Source: Candidatus Methylomirabilota bacterium (GTDB taxonomy: Bacteria; Methylomirabilota; Methylomirabilia; Methylomirabilales; Methylomirabilaceae). Taken from it: a stretch of DNA of 12,068 bases. The translations under genes were made by a program, and so were the position numbers. A model generated the notes under the pieces. The model was not told the origin of the DNA. It did no database searches and worked only from the letters and a program-made list of their open reading frames with translations. Position 1 is the stretch's first letter. The number at the start of each line of letters is the position of its first letter. Below, piece after piece: positions 1-7,504 of the stretch. The stretch is from NCBI GenBank assembly GCA_028869615.1, contig JAGWRQ010000052.1:1-12068 (forward strand), given 5' to 3'.

Positions 1-1308
1 ATAGGCCTCCGCAGGACCATCCTGATCACATACGCCCTGCTCGCTTGCATCCTCCCGACTGTGGCCTCGGCGCAGGAGCAGGATTGGAATTGGCATGTGC
101 AAAATACGGACGTCGTCCAGTGGCATCCGCGGTTTCCTGCCAGGTTCTCCGGACCGCAGAGTCTAAGTAAGACGAGTGCGGCCGAAGAGACCGTATCGGT
201 GGATCTGTACGGGGGGATTCGGTTATGGGAAGGGGCGGAACTGCACGCGGATGGGCTGATGTGGCACGGGTTTGGCCTGAGCGATACCCACGGTGTGGCC
301 GGCTTCCCGAGCGGCGAAGCCTTTCGGATAGGAACCGGCTTGCTCAAAGGGACGCTGGCGCGCCTGTTCGTGCGCCACACCATTGGGTTGGGCGGCGAGC
401 AGGAAACCGTCGAGGACGACCAGCTACAACTGGCTGGCACGCGGGATGTGTCCCGGATAACGCTTACGCTGGGGAAGATCAGCGTGAAGGACCTTTTCGA
501 TGGCAATGCGTACGCCAACGACCCGCGCACCCAGTTCCTGAATTGGAGCCTGATGGCGAACGGGGCATGGGATTACCCGGCCGATACCGTTGGGTACACG
601 ATCGGGTTCGCCGCTGAATTGAATCGCCCGCTCTGGGCGGTGCGGTATGGAATCTTTGAGGTACCGAAGCACCTCAATGGAGAGGCGTTTGACCGACACC
701 TTCTGAAGGCTTGGTCTATGGTGACGGAGATCGAGCGCCGCTACGCCGTAGCGAGCCATCCAGGGACGGTTCGGCTACTCGCGTACGTTACGCGAGCGCA
801 CATGGGCAGGTATCAGGATGCGCTCAATGCCCTCACCCGGCCCGCGGACACCACCCCCTTTCGGAGGGGCTATCACAGCAAGTTCGGCGTCGGAATGAAT
901 ATGGACCAGGAGCTTGTCAAGGGGGTTGGGGTGTTCATGCGGCTGGGGTGGAGCGACGGGCAGACCGACTCGTGGATGTTCACCGACGTGGACCGCACCG
1001 CCTCGCTCGGCCTGAGCATCAAGGGGAGATTCTGGAAGCGCCCGGATGATACCATCGGTGTGGGGGGTGCCTTCAATGGTCTCACCGGCGTTCACCGAAA
1101 ATACCTCGCCGCGGGGGGATTGGGAATTCTTGCCGGAGACGGCACGTTGTCGTACAGCGGGGAGCGACTCCTGGAGGTCTACTATGATGCCGACCTCTGG
1201 AAAGGTCTCCATGCCGCGCTGGACTATCAGTTCATCGTGAACCCGGCCTACAACCGCGATCGCGGCCCGGTCTCGGTCTTCGGTATGCGAGTGCATTGGA
1301 GTTACTGA
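1..1308 (+). CDS. OprB-family carbohydrate porin (5'-partial)
   Basis: Outer-membrane beta-barrel porin of the OprB type, a family that lets sugars and other small solutes diffuse into the periplasm. The frame is open from base 1. The first 24 visible residues are the tail of a Sec signal peptide (arginine pair, hydrophobic stretch, then LPTVASA before QEQ), with predicted cleavage after base 72. The GTG at 61 lies inside that signal peptide, so the real start is upstream of the window. Family-like segments are a WHPRFPARFSGPQSL stretch near the mature N-terminus, an RLWEGAELHADG segment, GLSDTHGVAGFPSGEAFR, DGNAYANDPRTQFLNW in the middle, and a C-terminal DYQFIVNPAYNRDRGPVS strand ending in Trp-Ser-Tyr. 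A terminal aromatic residue is the usual barrel-assembly signal. About 411 mature residues is normal for the family. It converges on czcA with a 15-base gap. Family assignment is confident; the substrate is unknown. Confidence 0.9.
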   Translation: MGLRRTILITYALLACILPTVASAQEQDWNWHVQNTDVVQWHPRFPARFSGPQSLSKTSAAEETVSVDLYGGIRLWEGAELHADGLMWHGFGLSDTHGVAGFPSGEAFRIGTGLLKGTLARLFVRHTIGLGGEQETVEDDQLQLAGTRDVSRITLTLGKISVKDLFDGNAYANDPRTQFLNWSLMANGAWDYPADTVGYTIGFAAELNRPLWAVRYGIFEVPKHLNGEAFDRHLLKAWSMVTEIERRYAVASHPGTVRLLAYVTRAHMGRYQDALNALTRPADTTPFRRGYHSKFGVGMNMDQELVKGVGVFMRLGWSDGQTDSWMFTDVDRTASLGLSIKGRFWKRPDDTIGVGGAFNGLTGVHRKYLAAGGLGILAGDGTLSYSGERLLEVYYDADLWKGLHAALDYQFIVNPAYNRDRGPVSVFGMRVHWSY

Positions 1309-1323
1309 TCGGCGTAGTAGCCT

Positions 1324-4300
1324 TCAGGTAGTTTGACGCTCGCGGCGTTCCTGCCACCGCGCCAGCAGGGTGTAGACAGCCGGCAGCACCAGCAGTGTGA
1401 GCGCCGTTGACGAGATCAGACCGCCGATGACGACGCGGGCCAGTGGGCGCTGGATCTCGGCGCCGATCCCGTGCGACAGTGCCGCCGGCAGAAACCCGAT
1501 GACTGCCACGATTGCGGATACGATGATCGGTCTGAATCTGATCTCGCACCCCCGGAGTACGGCGTCGCGGAGCGGCAGGCCTGCTTCAAACGCCTGGCGA
1601 ATCGACGAGACCAGCACAACGCCGTTCAGCACACTCACTCCAAAGACCGCGATGTAGCCGACCGCCGCAGAGATGTTGAAGTTGGTGCGCCAGAGGTATA
1701 AGGCCAGCGTGCCACCGATGAGCGCAAACGGCAGATTCAACATGATCAGCAGGGCGTGACCGATTGACTGGAACGCGCCGAAGAGCAGGATGAAGATGAT
1801 GAAGATCACCAGCGGCACGATGATGTACAGGCGCGCGAGCGCCCGCTGCTGATCCTCAAAGCGCCCGCTCCACACCATGCTATAGCCCTGAGGCAACGTG
1901 ACGGTTGTCTCGACCTTTCGCATGGCCTCGGCTACCAGACTGCCCATGTCGCGCTCTCGAACAGACCACTTGATCGCCACTCGCCGAATGTTGCCCTCTC
2001 GCAGAATCTGAGCCAACCCAGCGGTCTTTTTGATTTCGGCGAGTTGGGCGACCGGAACGCGCTCGCCATTCGGCGCGCTGATCGTAAGGCTTCGCACGTT
2101 CGCGAGCGGATCACCGCCCTGCGAAAGCCGCACCGCCAGATCGAAGCGCCGTTCGCCCTCGAACACCTCTGTAGTCGTTCGGCCCTTGGTTGCCGCCTCG
2201 ATCGCGTCCTGCACGTCTTGGACATTGATCCCGTAGCGAGCTGTCGCGCCGCGGTCCACCACGATCTGCAGTTGCGGCTGACCCACGAGGTGATCGTAAT
2301 CAAGGTCCGCCACCCCGCGAATGCCGCCGAGCACGCCGACAATCTCTTTCGCCTTGGCCTCGAGCACAAATAGGTCGGCCCCATACAGTTTGATCGCAAG
2401 CTCTCCCTTTACGCCCGCGAGCGCCTCATCCACGTTATCCTTGATCGGCTGTGAGAAGTTCGTCGTGATGCCTGGAATGCTCGTCAGCGTCCCGCTCATC
2501 GCCTCGATGAGCGCCTCCTTGTTCTTGGCTGCCCATTCTTCTCGGTTTTTGAGTGCGATATAGAATTCCGCGTTATCCGGACCATTCGGATCGGTTCCAT
2601 CGTCAGGCGCGCCCAGTTGGGACACCACCGTGCGCACCTCCGGAAATGTGAGCAGCCGCTCACGAATCTCATGTGTGTATGGGCGAGCGCCTTCGAGCGA
2701 AATCCCGACAGGGAATTTGACGCGCAGCCAGATGTCGCCTTCGTCGAGCTCAGGCAGAAACTCCTTACCAAGCGCCGCAAAGACCAGCAACGCCAGTAAA
2801 AGCAGACCACCTGCGCTGAGCAGCGGGATGAGCGGGCGGCTCACGCACCAACGGAGCGCCGGGAGGTACGGGCGCCGAAGCAGACGGAGAACGGGACTCT
2901 CACGTTCCGAGAGCCGCCCGCGGAACAAGACACTTGAGAGGAGGGGGATCAGCGTCAGTGTCAAGAGCAAGGACCCGATCACCGCCAGCGAAATGGTCAC
3001 AGCCATCGGCCGGAACAGTTTTCCCTCTATCCGCTGAAATGTGAGGATCGGCACATAGACGGTCATGATGATCAGCACAGCGAACGTCAATGGCCGCGCG
3101 ACCTCCATGGCGGCGTGCTGCACGTCGTGGGCGCCCCTGTGCTCTGTCGGCGTATGCTCACTTAGATGGCGGAGGATGTTTTCCGCCATAATGACGGCGC
3201 CATCGACGATGATACCGAAGTCGATCGCGCCGAGCGACAGCAAGTTGGCGGGGATGCCGCGCAGATCCATAAAGATGAAGGCGAACAGGAGCGAGAGCGG
3301 GATCGTGACCGCTACGATGAATGCGGCGCGTATATTGTAGAGGAAAAGCGAGAGCAGCAGGATCACGAGCGCCGCGCCCTCGATGAGATTCCGCATAACG
3401 GTGGTCACTGTCGTCTTCACCAGTTGGTCGCGATTGTAGTAGGGACGCATCTGGACACCGGGAGGCAGAAGCTTCTGAATCTCATCGAGCTTCTTCCGCG
3501 CGCCTTCGATGACCTGCCCGGGGTTTTCGCCCTTCCGCATGAGGACAATACCTTGCACGAGGTCGTCATCGTGATCGCGCCCCAGCACGCCGAAGCGGAT
3601 AGCGTGGCCGATGCCGACCTGTCCGATGTCGCGGATGCGGACCGGCGTGCCCCGCTGGGCGGCTACGACGATGTTCTCGATGTCGCGGGTGGACTGGATG
3701 AGACCGATGCCACGCACCATCAGCGCGTACTCGCCCTGGGGGATGTAACTGCCGCCGGCGTTCGCGTTATTGGCGGAGACGGCGTCGAAGACCTGCTTCA
3801 GTGTCAGGTTGTAGGCGCGAAGCCGTGACGGATCGACGGTGATCTGGTACTGTTTGATCCCGCCGCCCCAGGAGACGACATCCACCACGCCTGGGACCTT
3901 TCGGAACTCCCGTTCGAGCACCCAATCCTGAAGCGCCTTCAGTTCCACCAGCGGCATCGTCTTCGATTCGAGCGTGTAGCGGTACACTTCGCCGATGACA
4001 CTCGACAATGGCCCGAGGCCAGGCTTGGCGTCCGGAGGAATCTCCGCCTGCGCGAGACGTTCCTGCACTTGCTGGCGCGCCCAGTACTTATCGGTGCCGT
4101 CGGCGAAGAGGACCCGGATGCTCGAGAGGCCGAAAATCGACGTTGAGCGCAAGAACGCAATGTTGGCGATGCCGTTCAATTCTTTTTCGAGAGGGATTGT
4201 GATGTGGCGTTCGACTTCTTCCGCCGCGCGGCCTGACCAGATGGTAATCACGTCAACCTGGACATCCGCGACGTCCGGGTACGCCTCGATCGGCAGCCGA

Positions 4301-4395
4301 TAGAAAGACACGATCCCACCGACTGTCAGCAAGAACGCAAGCGCCAGTGTAATAAAGCGCTGATGCAGCGCAAAGGTAATAAGGCGCCGGATCAT
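1324..4395 (-). CDS. czcA: CzcA-type heavy-metal efflux RND permease (HME-RND)
   Basis: Inner-membrane proton-driven pump of a tripartite CzcCBA-type exporter that moves metal cations from the periplasm or cytoplasm out of the cell. Its 1023 residues are the normal RND length. The architecture is an N-terminal membrane helix (about 10-32), a periplasmic loop (about 33-335), membrane helices from about 336 to 490, a second helix and loop from about 521, and a C-terminal helix bundle from about 855. The diagnostic TM4 motif is DFGIIVDGAVIMAEN at 392-406, with acidic residues D392, D398 and E405. By the established HME scheme this is the divalent-cation (Zn/Co/Cd/Ni) version; Cu/Ag pumps lack this Asp pair. 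NFSQPIKDNVDEALAGVKGE (646-665) is also CzcA-like. The start overlaps the czcB stop by four bases (ATGA), so translation is coupled. Exact metal cannot be read from the sequence. Confidence 0.95.
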   Translation of the reverse strand: MIRRLITFALHQRFITLALAFLLTVGGIVSFYRLPIEAYPDVADVQVDVITIWSGRAAEEVERHITIPLEKELNGIANIAFLRSTSIFGLSSIRVLFADGTDKYWARQQVQERLAQAEIPPDAKPGLGPLSSVIGEVYRYTLESKTMPLVELKALQDWVLEREFRKVPGVVDVVSWGGGIKQYQITVDPSRLRAYNLTLKQVFDAVSANNANAGGSYIPQGEYALMVRGIGLIQSTRDIENIVVAAQRGTPVRIRDIGQVGIGHAIRFGVLGRDHDDDLVQGIVLMRKGENPGQVIEGARKKLDEIQKLLPPGVQMRPYYNRDQLVKTTVTTVMRNLIEGAALVILLLSLFLYNIRAAFIVAVTIPLSLLFAFIFMDLRGIPANLLSLGAIDFGIIVDGAVIMAENILRHLSEHTPTEHRGAHDVQHAAMEVARPLTFAVLIIMTVYVPILTFQRIEGKLFRPMAVTISLAVIGSLLLTLTLIPLLSSVLFRGRLSERESPVLRLLRRPYLPALRWCVSRPLIPLLSAGGLLLLALLVFAALGKEFLPELDEGDIWLRVKFPVGISLEGARPYTHEIRERLLTFPEVRTVVSQLGAPDDGTDPNGPDNAEFYIALKNREEWAAKNKEALIEAMSGTLTSIPGITTNFSQPIKDNVDEALAGVKGELAIKLYGADLFVLEAKAKEIVGVLGGIRGVADLDYDHLVGQPQLQIVVDRGATARYGINVQDVQDAIEAATKGRTTTEVFEGERRFDLAVRLSQGGDPLANVRSLTISAPNGERVPVAQLAEIKKTAGLAQILREGNIRRVAIKWSVRERDMGSLVAEAMRKVETTVTLPQGYSMVWSGRFEDQQRALARLYIIVPLVIFIIFILLFGAFQSIGHALLIMLNLPFALIGGTLALYLWRTNFNISAAVGYIAVFGVSVLNGVVLVSSIRQAFEAGLPLRDAVLRGCEIRFRPIIVSAIVAVIGFLPAALSHGIGAEIQRPLARVVIGGLISSTALTLLVLPAVYTLLARWQERRERQTT

Positions 4396-5528
4396 TTGGA
4401 CGTCTTCTTCAGGAGGATGCTGCCGGTGCTGACAACGTGGTCCTGGGGGGTGACCCCATCCAGAACTTCAACAGCACCGTCAAGATCGACGCCGACCTTA
4501 ACCTCGCGCCGGTCGTACTCGTCCTTCCCTCTGGCGATGAGCACGAATGTCTCACCATTCTCGCGATGAATGGCGCTCTGTGGCAACGTCAGGATGCGAG
4601 CGGAGCCGGTCAGGATGACGACCTTCACGAACATCTCGGCCTTGAGCGCGCGTCCTCTGTTTGGAACCACCACGCGGACCTTAACTGTCCGCGTTTGAGG
4701 ATCGACCGAATCGCTGATATAGGTCACCCGGCCCTCGTACCGCTCATTGGGGCAGCAGGCCAGCGTCACTGTCGCCGTCTGTCCGATGCGGACCTTCGGC
4801 ACGTCGGGTTCGTACACGTCAGCCAGCACCCACATGGCGCTGAGATCGGCAATGGTGAACAGCGTGGGCGGCGTGTCAGACTGGCCGTAGGCCACCACCT
4901 GTCCAGGGATGACGTTCCGCTCGACAACGATGCCGCCACGGGACGCCGTTACAGCAATAGTCGTTGTGGTATCGGTCCGCGCCGCGATCTCCGCGAATTG
5001 CGCGTCCGGCACGCCAAGCGTGCGCAGGCGGGAGGCCGCCCGCTCCCTTTCGGCCATGGATTTTCGGTAGTCGTTCTCAGCCTCGCGGAGCTCCTTCTGG
5101 GCGATGGCCTTGGCCTGGAACAGCGCGCGCGCGAGCGTGGCGGCCTTCTCGGAGCGCTCGAGGTCGGAAACGGCCTTGGCGTAATCCGACTTGGCGGTGC
5201 CGAGATCGGGGCTGTCAAGCAGCAGGAGCCGGTGACCGGCCTCGACGACGTCGCCGGGGTGCGCCAGGACTTCGACAATACGGCCTGTCACCGGGGCGTT
5301 CACCCGGACAAGCCGCTCCTCGTTGAATTGTACCTTTCCTGTTGTGTCGAGGACCTGCCGACGGGTTCGGTATTCGGGCGATACAATCTTCACCGTGTCT
5401 GTTGCGGCGTCCGGTGACTGCGGTTCCGGCGTCGCTTTTGCCGATGGCGCGGGCGACTTAGATGAGCCGTCGCTGCACGCGGCGCAGATTGATACGATCA
5501 GCAGAGGGATCAGGAAAGCAAAGCGCAT
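4392..5528 (-). CDS. czcB: CzcB-type periplasmic adaptor (membrane fusion protein), probable lipoprotein
   Basis: Membrane fusion subunit linking the CzcA pump to the CzcC channel. I chose the 378-residue start at 5528 over an upstream ATG at 5591. It has GGAG seven bases upstream (5536-5539) and puts the hydrophobic signal (FAFLIPLLIVSICAAC) at the N-terminus; the longer start has no clear ribosome site and would overlap czcC. Cys18 after Cys-Ala-Ala is a probable lipidation site, although Cys at the -3 position is unusual. Order: signal and Pro/Ala/Ser-rich linker (1-45), first barrel and lipoyl half (about 47-110, NAPVTGRIVEVLAHPGDVV), alpha-hairpin coiled coil (about 110-172), second lipoyl half (about 190-230), beta-barrel (about 231-310), and membrane-proximal domain (about 311-378). 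An adjacent Cys258-Cys259 pair in the beta-barrel is uncommon. It follows czcC by 49 bases and overlaps czcA by four. Confidence 0.92.
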   Translation of the reverse strand: MRFAFLIPLLIVSICAACSDGSSKSPAPSAKATPEPQSPDAATDTVKIVSPEYRTRRQVLDTTGKVQFNEERLVRVNAPVTGRIVEVLAHPGDVVEAGHRLLLLDSPDLGTAKSDYAKAVSDLERSEKAATLARALFQAKAIAQKELREAENDYRKSMAERERAASRLRTLGVPDAQFAEIAARTDTTTTIAVTASRGGIVVERNVIPGQVVAYGQSDTPPTLFTIADLSAMWVLADVYEPDVPKVRIGQTATVTLACCPNERYEGRVTYISDSVDPQTRTVKVRVVVPNRGRALKAEMFVKVVILTGSARILTLPQSAIHRENGETFVLIARGKDEYDRREVKVGVDLDGAVEVLDGVTPQDHVVSTGSILLKKTSK

Positions 5529-5535
5529 GCGTATT

Positions 5536-5539
5536 CTCC
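5536..5539 (-). promoter_or_regulatory. Ribosome binding site that fixes the czcB start
   Basis: Read on the minus strand, GGAG is followed by seven bases and then the ATG at 5528. The alternative in-frame ATG at 5591 has only a poor purine run before it. This supports a 378-residue CzcB beginning with its lipoprotein signal peptide. Confidence 0.7.
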
Positions 5540-5577
5540 AATGGACTCCGCCAAGAGGCAAAGATGAAGGGGACCGC

Positions 5578-6834
5578 TCATTTGATGACATCCGTTCCGA
5601 CGGCCGCGCTGAGCTGGTGGAGGTTGGTCAGGTAGGTTGCCAGCGCCTGACGGTAGGCCAGTTGCACTCCACGATAGGTTCGCTCCGCCTCCAGCAGATC
5701 CAGGATGGACGTGGCCCCACTCTTGTAAGCAAACTGGGCGATCTCCCGAGACTCCTTTGCCCGATTAAGATAGACTTCCTCGTACAGCCGGACCCGCTCT
5801 TGACTGGTCCGGAAGGTACCGTAACTGATCTCCACATCGCCGTTGATCTGGTTCCGAACCGCCTCAGCCATGGAAGAGGCGCGGATCGCCTCCGCTCTGG
5901 TCCTGGCAATCTCTCCCTGGTTGCGGTCGAAGATCCGGAGGGGGAAGCTGAAACCAAAGCCGACGCTGTTTTCCTGAGGACCCGTCGGGAAGAGGGGGTT
6001 GATCGAGCTGGTCAGCCCGGGCTCGGTATGGTGGTAGCCGAGCATCAGGGAGACATCGGTGTAGCTGTTGGCGATCGCCAGCCGGATGTCAGCATCCGTT
6101 TTTTTCGTCAAGGTCTCGGCTGATCGCAGGTCGGGCCGGTTGCGAAGCGCAAGCTCTTTTAAGTCGGTCAGCGATGTATCGAACTCCTTAAACGAAAGCG
6201 TGCCTTCGATCTCAAAATCCTCAACCAGCTCCGGGGCGTTGAGCAATGTCCGCAAGGTTGTCCTGGCCGTTTTCAGGGCCAGGGTCGCATCCGCGACGTC
6301 GTTCTGAAACTGTAGCTTCTGAAGCCCGATCTTCAGGAGATCGGCCCCCGAGATATCGCCCTTCTCAAACCGGATGTTGTTGACGGCTTCTACCTCTTGA
6401 AAGTTCCTGAGGTTCGCCTGGGCCAGTTCCAGGTTCGACTTGGCCAGCAGGGCGTCCGTAAAGGTCTTTCGCACTAAAAAGACAAGACCTCGTCGGATGT
6501 CGGTAAAATCGCTCGTGGCGATGTCGGTGGAGAGCTTCGCGCTGTCAATCCGGCGCTGGCGCTTGTCCCCGCGTTCGAAGAGCTGGGACAGTCCAGCCGT
6601 AAAGTCCTGCGAGGAGCTCACAAAAACCGGGTTTGGCCGGAGGCCGGCGGTCACCTCGTTGGCCTTACCGGAGGCGATGCTGAGCGACTGAGCCCGAAGC
6701 GTCGGATTGCGCTGGAGCGCCAGCTCCACAGCCTGCTCCACGCTCAGACTGTGAATCTCGGCGGCGGCCGCATAGAGGGGCAACAGGGCAAATGCGAGGG
6801 CTGCTGCCCATATAAGGGGGCGGAATGGCGTCAT
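5578..6834 (-). CDS. czcC: CzcC-type outer-membrane efflux channel (TolC/OEP family)
   Basis: Outer-membrane channel of the CzcCBA exporter. Residues 1 to about 24 form a Sec signal peptide (hydrophobic run ending LPLYAAAA before EIHSL). Two OEP repeats follow, about 30-210 and 225-410. Typical family segments are NPTLRAQSLSI (43-53), LSQLFERGDKRQRRIDSAK (82-100), the linker pattern RNRPDLRSAE (231-240), FPLRIFDRNQGEIARTRAE (297-315), and YKSGATSILDLLEAERTY (370-387) near the end. Length (418) is normal. The start is backed by a strong ribosome site, AAGGAGG at 6840-6846, five bases before the ATG. Gene order C-B-A matches the classical Cupriavidus czc cluster. It lies 64 bases downstream of the small leader gene and 49 bases upstream of czcB, so it is probably co-transcribed with both. 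Confidence 0.93.
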   Translation of the reverse strand: MTPFRPLIWAAALAFALLPLYAAAAEIHSLSVEQAVELALQRNPTLRAQSLSIASGKANEVTAGLRPNPVFVSSSQDFTAGLSQLFERGDKRQRRIDSAKLSTDIATSDFTDIRRGLVFLVRKTFTDALLAKSNLELAQANLRNFQEVEAVNNIRFEKGDISGADLLKIGLQKLQFQNDVADATLALKTARTTLRTLLNAPELVEDFEIEGTLSFKEFDTSLTDLKELALRNRPDLRSAETLTKKTDADIRLAIANSYTDVSLMLGYHHTEPGLTSSINPLFPTGPQENSVGFGFSFPLRIFDRNQGEIARTRAEAIRASSMAEAVRNQINGDVEISYGTFRTSQERVRLYEEVYLNRAKESREIAQFAYKSGATSILDLLEAERTYRGVQLAYRQALATYLTNLHQLSAAVGTDVIK

Positions 6835-6898
6835 CTCGACCTCCTTTTCCTAACGGGTCGTAGTACTCAAAGACAAAACTGGATGTTGAAAACGGAGA

Positions 6899-7270
6899 CT
6901 AGACTGAACTTTGCGGGGGCTCGCTTTCCCGTTCGGGGGAAGCGGATTCAGGCTGGGTCGCATTACGTGTGTGGACCGTCCGGAAGCTGGAAGGTGAAAG
7001 AAGCGTGGGGCGCGAAGCGAGAGCATTGTAGCGCGTTGAGCTGAATAAACGAATGCGCACTGGTTCTGGCAGTGGCGCCGGAACAGTTGCCGTGGGTGAC
7101 TTGATCTCCGCGCTACAGTCAGGCATCACTGCCTCGAAACCACAGACCGGTGCGTGTTGTCTGAGTTGAGATCCGTCGATGTCCAGTAGATCAAAGAGGA
7201 CATACGAGGAGATGGCAATCATGCACACAGAAAAGATTATGAAGACATGTCGGAGGCAGAAGCGCCGCAT
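6899..7270 (-). CDS. Small single-pass membrane or secreted protein leading the czc operon, function unknown
   Basis: A 123-residue protein that I do not recognise with certainty. What can be seen: a positive N-terminus (MRRFCLRH), one hydrophobic helix at about 9-26, then the segment SSYVLFDLLDIDGS (21-34). After that comes a tail of about 90 residues rich in Pro, Ser, Arg and Glu that would face the periplasm. Cysteines lie at 5, 16, 43 and 52; the last two flank a short GFEAVMPD stretch. Evidence that it is a real gene: the ATG at 7270 has AAGGGA six bases upstream, and a TTGACA/TAAATT promoter ends about 28 bases before that ATG, giving a short leader. Its stop is 64 bases before czcC. 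Its position matches that of czcI in Cupriavidus, but I claim no homology. It could be an assembly, sensing or metal-delivery factor. A spurious frame remains possible because the tail is low in complexity. Confidence 0.6.
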   Translation of the reverse strand: MRRFCLRHVFIIFSVCMIAISSYVLFDLLDIDGSQLRQHAPVCGFEAVMPDCSAEIKSPTATVPAPLPEPVRIRLFSSTRYNALASRPTLLSPSSFRTVHTRNATQPESASPERESEPPQSSV

Positions 7271-7297
7271 ATCAGGTCCCTTCGTCGATTAAACCGT

Positions 7298-7325
7298 AAT
7301 TTACACCATTGCGCCGCGCTGTCAA
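7298..7325 (-). promoter_or_regulatory. Sigma70-type promoter of the czc operon
   Basis: On the minus strand there is a perfect -35 box TTGACA (7320-7325), a 16-base spacer, and a -10 box TAAATT (7298-7303, four of six consensus positions). Transcription would start near 7291, about 20 bases before the ATG of the small leader gene. An A/T-rich tract lies just upstream of the -35 box. The spacer is 16 bases, not the 19-20 typical of MerR-family-controlled metal promoters, so I see no sign of a MerR-type switch. No regulator gene for the czc operon is present in the window. Confidence 0.6.
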
Positions 7326-7504
7326 GCCTTTTTAGATTGCAATGTATGAGCTTGCTTGCCGCGGCTGCTCCGCGTATGGTAGGATGCGGCTGGTCGTGCA
7401 AGATGTTCCAGGCATGGGCAACGTGGCCATCACCGAGATGACCTTATGTAACTCTTTTTCGGGCTCTATGCTGGAGCATCCTATCTCGCAAGTATTGAGC
7501 CTCC

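Noticed and set aside
61..63. GTG as the porin start
   Set aside because: It falls within the signal peptide, four codons before the predicted cleavage site. The frame is open to base 1 and the hydrophobic core lies upstream of it.
1309..1323. Terminator between the porin and czcA
   Set aside because: The 15-base gap contains no hairpin; any terminator would have to lie within the coding ends.
3166..3828. 220-residue plus-strand frame inside czcA
   Set aside because: It is antisense to a clearly conserved RND pump, with a His/Asp-rich composition expected from the reverse strand. No sign of a real gene.
4437..5417. 326-residue plus-strand frame inside czcB
   Set aside because: It is a shadow of the adaptor gene produced by the high GC content. 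It shows no domain, signal or ribosome site.
5529..5591. Longer czcB start at 5591
   Set aside because: It would place 21 residues ahead of the lipoprotein signal, overlap czcC, and has no convincing ribosome site. The ATG at 5528 has GGAG at ideal spacing.
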